From positions 1-7,551 of the forward strand of contig DATMAU010000067.1 in assembly GCA_035559775.1 (NCBI GenBank): 7,551 nt of DNA. The letters are read 5' to 3'. Shown here piece by piece: positions 5,194-7,551 of the stretch. The DNA is from AG1 sp035559775 (GTDB taxonomy: Archaea; Thermoproteota; Thermoprotei_A; Sulfolobales; AG1). Made by a program: the position numbers and the translations under genes. Each line of letters begins with the position of its first letter. The stretch's first letter is position 1. A model generated the notes under the pieces. That model saw only the letters and a list, made by a program, of their open reading frames with translations, ran no database searches and was not told where the DNA came from.

Positions 5194-5343
5194 AAACAGG
5201 ATCTTTTATAACACGGAGCCCAGATCCAAAGCCTAAGCCATAGCCAGCTGTTCCTGGTTTCATGATGGTTTATATGGATTGATGTTAAACCCATAGTTCT
5301 GTGAGAACATTATAAGCTCTATTTATTTTATTGTAGATCCAAG

Positions 5344-5588
5344 ATGTGGGGGTTTCCCCACAGCAGTGAACCAGAGCAATGCTAGGAGCTGTGGGTAGGG
5401 GTCACCCCGAACGGGTGGAGGCCAGTGATAAGGGCTCCAATGAAAGGGGCCCTGAGGCCTATGAAGCCAAGGGAAGAGCCGTTGGTATAAAAATATCAAC
5501 CGCAATGAAATCCGAACCCCTAGCACGCCAGCCTCGACTAAGCTACAGCCCACTTTTAGCGTTAGTAAGTAAATATTGTCAGAATTAA
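5344..5588 (+). pseudogene. Possible 3' remnant of an IS200/IS605-type TnpB gene (frameshifted)
   Basis: An open frame at 5379-5588 gives MLGAVGRGHPERVEASDKGS, a linker, then GIKISTAMKSEPLARQPRLS. Just upstream, in another frame from 5344, is MWGFPHSSEP, and a one-base shift around 5370-5378 would join them. The style (MWG after a lost zinc-ribbon region, then a low-complexity charged tail ending in an EP/R-rich stretch) resembles crenarchaeal TnpB C-termini. The RuvC and zinc-ribbon core is absent. The same DNA is rich in strong hairpins (5345-5362, 5398-5408 or 5403-5417, 5419-5460), as expected where a TnpB gene's 3' end overlaps its guide (omega) RNA. This is pattern similarity without a diagnostic catalytic motif, so it remains a suggestion; it may instead be purely an RNA locus. 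Confidence 0.35.
5419..5460 (+). other. Kink-turn / box C-D-like RNA motif
   Basis: The stem AGGCC (5419-5423) / GGCCT (5456-5460) is followed by a three-base bulge AGT and GA (5427-5428) facing GA (5454-5455). The inner stem is AGGGCTCC (5431-5438) / GGGGCCCT (5446-5453), eight pairs with one G-U, and the loop is AATGAAA. Read as boxes, GTGATAA resembles box C (RTGATGA) with one change, and CTGA (5452-5455) is an exact box D. The 42-nt span is too short for a usual C/D guide RNA, but the geometry is that of a kink-turn bound by archaeal L7Ae. Confidence 0.35.
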
Positions 5589-5621
5589 GTTGAGGATTAA
5601 AACCTCCTCTCCAAAATCTCC

Positions 5622-5655
5622 TCTCCAATTCTATGGTAGGATCGGTTCTATAAGC
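5622..5655 (-). repeat. Degraded third copy (E) of the repeat-plus-TATA element
   Basis: The minus strand reads a degraded repeat (core CCTACCATAGAATTG, with one inserted base) immediately behind CTTATAG-type sequence at 5648-5655. The repeat and the TATA-like part are recognisable, but the 26-bp spacer of cassettes C and D is nearly gone, as if deleted. Past the TATA part, ATAAGCG plus ATCGC are also shared with the flank of cassette D. Confidence 0.3.
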
Positions 5656-5717
5656 GCGAATCGCATATCTATCGAGAGTACCAGAATCGCGGCTGTGTCT
5701 AGAACGTTTGCTCCCAT
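5631..5717 (-). pseudogene. Possible N-terminal fragment of a PIN-domain (VapC-like) protein
   Basis: The ATG at 5717 starts MGANVLDTAAILVLSIDMRF, then ALIEPILP and a TAG that lies within repeat-like copy E. The opening VLDTAAIL resembles the first strand and catalytic Asp of PIN-domain nucleases (usual VLDTSAIL/VxDxS). Only 28 residues remain of a normal 120-150, so if genuine it is a dead stump cut at the repeat element. No antitoxin is visible next to it. Short length makes a chance match possible. Confidence 0.25.
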
Positions 5718-5787
5718 GCGATCAAGTATAGCTTATGTGGGTGTCACAATATCTATCAGCTCTCTCTAAGCTCGGTATAATGTGGTC

Positions 5788-5798
5788 GAAAGTATATT
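5788..5798 (+). promoter_or_regulatory. Possible promoter of the two-gene plus-strand unit
   Basis: GAAAGTATATT, a purine-rich BRE-like triplet plus a TATA-like box, lies about 44 bp before the GTG at 5837. Initiation would fall near 5818, giving a short leader. A second TATA-like sequence, GGTATAATG, lies at about 5774-5782. Confidence 0.3.
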
Positions 5799-5836
5799 CC
5801 TAGCCTGGTCGGGTTTTTTGCTCTAACTCTAGAGAG

Positions 5837-6499
5837 GTGGTTGAGGATCTTTTAAATTTAAATATATCCTTAGCAATAGTACGCGGAGTCGGAGGCAGCT
5901 TGGATGATATTTATAGGGAGAGGGTTAGTCTCTTCCTCGACTGCTGGGAGTATAGGTTTGGGTTGAGAACCCTCGGCGGGGCTTATATTAGGCACTTGCT
6001 TCTATTCACAGACTCCTATCTAGTTGATGTAGAGACAGGCGAGGCTTCAGAGGTGCCGGGGCGTGCTCACGGTGGTCTTGGTAGGTGGGCTGCTTATCGC
6101 TCTTCAGGTGGTTTGTTGAGCTATATAGCTACATATATATTCTGGCGTATTATAGAGGAGGGTATTAAGAGGGCTTTTAAGAGTAGGGAGAGGAGCACTG
6201 CTGAGGAGATCAGGGAGATAAGATCCATGCTTGGTGAGAACGCTTCTGTGGGAGAGTTTATAGAGGTGGCTAGGAGTGTTCTTGCTAAGAGTGGTTTGAA
6301 GAAGGTGAGGATCGGATCTATATATAGATACATGGATCTAGAGAACATTAGGGTTGACGTTGATAGGCATAAGAGCACCATAACCCTCAGATTCACAGCA
6401 GATGGGAAGAAGCGCAAGCTTATAGCTAACTGCGAGCCTGCAGAGCTCTCAGAGCTTGAGCAAAGGATAAAAAGCCTATTACCAGTCTCGCTGGGGTGA
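5837..6499 (+). CDS. Hypothetical protein, soluble, family not recognised
   Basis: The 220-residue protein has no signal peptide. I do not recognise the family. The N-terminal part (about 1-75) alternates strands and aromatic residues (SLFLDCWEYRFGLRTLGG, YLVDVETGEASEVPG). A central segment HGGLGRWAAYRSS is followed by a hydrophobic stretch LLSYIATYIFWRII (about 93-106), which may be a buried or membrane-associated helix. A long charged helix follows (about 107-150), and the C-terminal part has the strand pattern VDVDRHKSTITLRFTADGKK plus a helix (ELSELEQRIKSLLP). The start is GTG at 5837; an in-frame TAG at 5801 limits upstream extension. Only five bases separate its TGA from the next gene's GTG, so the two are almost surely co-transcribed. 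A role as cytoplasmic partner of the secreted product is inference only. Confidence 0.7.
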   Translation: MVEDLLNLNISLAIVRGVGGSLDDIYRERVSLFLDCWEYRFGLRTLGGAYIRHLLLFTDSYLVDVETGEASEVPGRAHGGLGRWAAYRSSGGLLSYIATYIFWRIIEEGIKRAFKSRERSTAEEIREIRSMLGENASVGEFIEVARSVLAKSGLKKVRIGSIYRYMDLENIRVDVDRHKSTITLRFTADGKKRKLIANCEPAELSELEQRIKSLLPVSLG

Positions 6500-6504
6500 T
6501 TAGC

Positions 6505-7551
6505 GTGAAGATCATCCATATCCTGGCTATAGCTATTGCTATCGCTATAGCTATCAGCGTAGCAATACCAATCCTCACGGGACCCAGAGGAGGTGAGCAG
6601 GCATATACCACAGCAACACAACCCCCTGGTAGGGGCGATAGGGGTGGGTTGGATACCATATCGCCAACCACTATTAAGCCGGGTGAGATCCAGATAACCA
6701 CGACCCCGGTAGCAATACAAACCCCCGTGATACCGGTGGTAACAGCTACGGAGACTGGAGCAGTAACTACAACCCCGTTAGTAACCCAGACTAGGCCGAG
6801 GTATCCGGAGTATAGTGATCCTCTCTTCATGGTTGTCACAACACCTAGGGTTTATGCTGAGTATGGAGGGGTCTTTGATCTCGATATAACTGTTGTTACC
6901 CTTAATGGTTTCAAGGATCCTGTTGATCTGCGTGTGCTGGGCCTAGCCTCTGGCTATGGCTTCTCCGATATAAAGCCCATCGATCATAGCCTGTCTCCCC
7001 AGAGGATCAGGCCTGGAGAGATCTCTAGGGCTAGGTTTGTTCTAGATACAAGCATTCCGCCTGGCGAGTATATCCTCCTGATCTACGGATCCTCAGGGGA
7101 TCTGGTATCAACAGCACCCGTTAGGCTCACCATATACCCCAAGCCTTTCTACGCAATAGTCGCTGAGCCAATAGGCCCTAACGGAGAGCCCCTGAGCTAT
7201 GTGGTGGCTGGAAAACCATTCAACCTGTCTGTAAAGGTTATCCCAGTCGGTGGTGAGTATAACACCCGTGTGAGGCTGGATCTATGGAAGAGGGGGAGTC
7301 TGAGTGGTGTTGTTATCCACAAGATCTGGGGGGAGCTTGAGGGGATCCCGCCATTTAATGTGACAATAACCGTAGAGATCACGGATGCGTGGAGCGGTTT
7401 TGACTATTCTAGGCAGAGTAGCAATTATGATGCGAGGTATATTATGATCACGGATTCCCCGGGCTTCTCCAAAGCCATCTTGATCTTTAATAACGAGCCC
7501 TCTCAACGTCGTGGCGGTCTTCTAGAGACAATACTATCGATAATATTCCTA
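6505..7551 (+). CDS. Secreted or surface-anchored protein with Thr/Pro-rich linker and beta-sandwich domains (3' partial)
   Basis: An unbroken 349-codon frame runs off the right edge. The start is GTG at 6505, with GGGGTGAT just upstream overlapping the previous stop. Residues 1-22 (MKIIHILAIAIAIAIAISVA and on) form a signal peptide or membrane anchor. Residues about 34-96 are a Thr/Pro/Val-rich, low-complexity spacer like those of archaeal glycosylated surface proteins. From about 104 onward come beta-rich stretches (FMVVTTPRVYAEYGGVFDLD, then RPGEISRARFVLDTSIPPGE, then AVAGKP-type PFNLSVKVIP) that look like consecutive immunoglobulin-like or CARDB-like sandwich domains. Possible N-glycosylation sequons are NLS (about 239-241) and NVT (about 289-291). 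The last residues, LLETILSIIFL, become hydrophobic and may begin a C-terminal membrane anchor. I recognise no enzyme motif. A role as a surface structural, transport or adhesion component is inferred. Confidence 0.8.
   Translation, partial: MKIIHILAIAIAIAIAISVAIPILTGPRGGEQAYTTATQPPGRGDRGGLDTISPTTIKPGEIQITTTPVAIQTPVIPVVTATETGAVTTTPLVTQTRPRYPEYSDPLFMVVTTPRVYAEYGGVFDLDITVVTLNGFKDPVDLRVLGLASGYGFSDIKPIDHSLSPQRIRPGEISRARFVLDTSIPPGEYILLIYGSSGDLVSTAPVRLTIYPKPFYAIVAEPIGPNGEPLSYVVAGKPFNLSVKVIPVGGEYNTRVRLDLWKRGSLSGVVIHKIWGELEGIPPFNVTITVEITDAWSGFDYSRQSSNYDARYIMITDSPGFSKAILIFNNEPSQRRGGLLETILSIIFL
6526..6555 (+). repeat. Hexanucleotide tandem repeat (GCTATN)x5 inside the signal peptide
   Basis: Five tandem copies of GCTATN (N = A, T, C, A, C) encode (Ala-Ile)5, residues 8-17, the hydrophobic core of the signal peptide of the surface protein. 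Change in copy number would keep the frame and alter only the length of the hydrophobic core. Confidence 0.7.

Noticed and set aside
5004..5628. Minus-strand frames at 5004-5294 and 5323-5628
   Set aside because: The first overlaps the conserved C-terminus of the pump. The second is antisense to the TnpB-tail-like frame and begins in repeat copy E; neither product looks like a protein family.
6121..6839. Two long overlapping minus-strand frames (6121-6720 and 6426-6839)
   Set aside because: Opposite the operon pair. Their apparent coding character comes from the reverse of the Thr/Pro linker and the (GCTATN) repeat.
7197..7506. Minus-strand frames near the right edge
   Set aside because: Opposite the unbroken 349-codon secreted-protein frame.

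Overview
The window looks like the chromosome of a thermophilic archaeon of the Thermoproteota (crenarchaeal) type. Arginine is mostly AGG/AGA and isoleucine is rich in ATA. Starts are often TTG or GTG, AT-rich TATA-like boxes precede genes, and several protein families are typical of archaea. Sequence motifs resembling crenarchaeal CRISPR repeats (ending ...GAATTGAAAG) are present, but there is no ordinary array and no cas gene. I would not name a genus.

Layout. At the left edge (3-572, +) is the 3' part of a phospholipase D-like gene with a membrane hairpin inside the catalytic domain. From 643 to 3258 everything recognisable is on the minus strand: a protein of the pyruvate-kinase-C-terminal-like archaeal family lacking its N-terminal third (643-1074); a cluster of CRISPR-repeat-like sequences with a leader-like TATA element (1081-1274); a frameshifted stand-alone Lrp/AsnC effector domain (1455-1695); a short coding remnant behind a second 60-bp leader+repeat cassette (1763-1933); the tRNA methyltransferase TrmO (1997-2521); an apparently structured non-coding segment with its own TATA box (about 2659-2772); and a NikR-like metal regulator (2860-3258).

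The regulator is divergent from a heavy-metal P-type ATPase (3379-5193, +). The 120-bp gap carries a large two-part inverted repeat, so regulator, operator and pump form a self-contained metal efflux module. The regulator keeps three of the four NikR nickel ligands and the pump has CPS in place of CPC, so both members depart from the textbook metal sites.

From 5194 to 5836 lies decayed accessory DNA: a possible TnpB tail with strong RNA-like hairpins, including a kink-turn-like motif, a degraded third copy of the repeat element, and a possible PIN-domain fragment. On the right, a two-gene plus-strand unit (5837-6499 and 6505-beyond 7551) encodes an unrecognised protein and a secreted or cell-surface protein with a signal peptide, a Thr/Pro-rich linker and beta-rich domains; the second gene runs off the window.

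The most unusual signal is the dispersed cassette: TATA palindrome, exactly 26 bp, then a CRISPR-repeat-like 24-mer. Two copies lie in the same orientation, and two repeat sequences sit exactly at the broken 5' ends of truncated genes.
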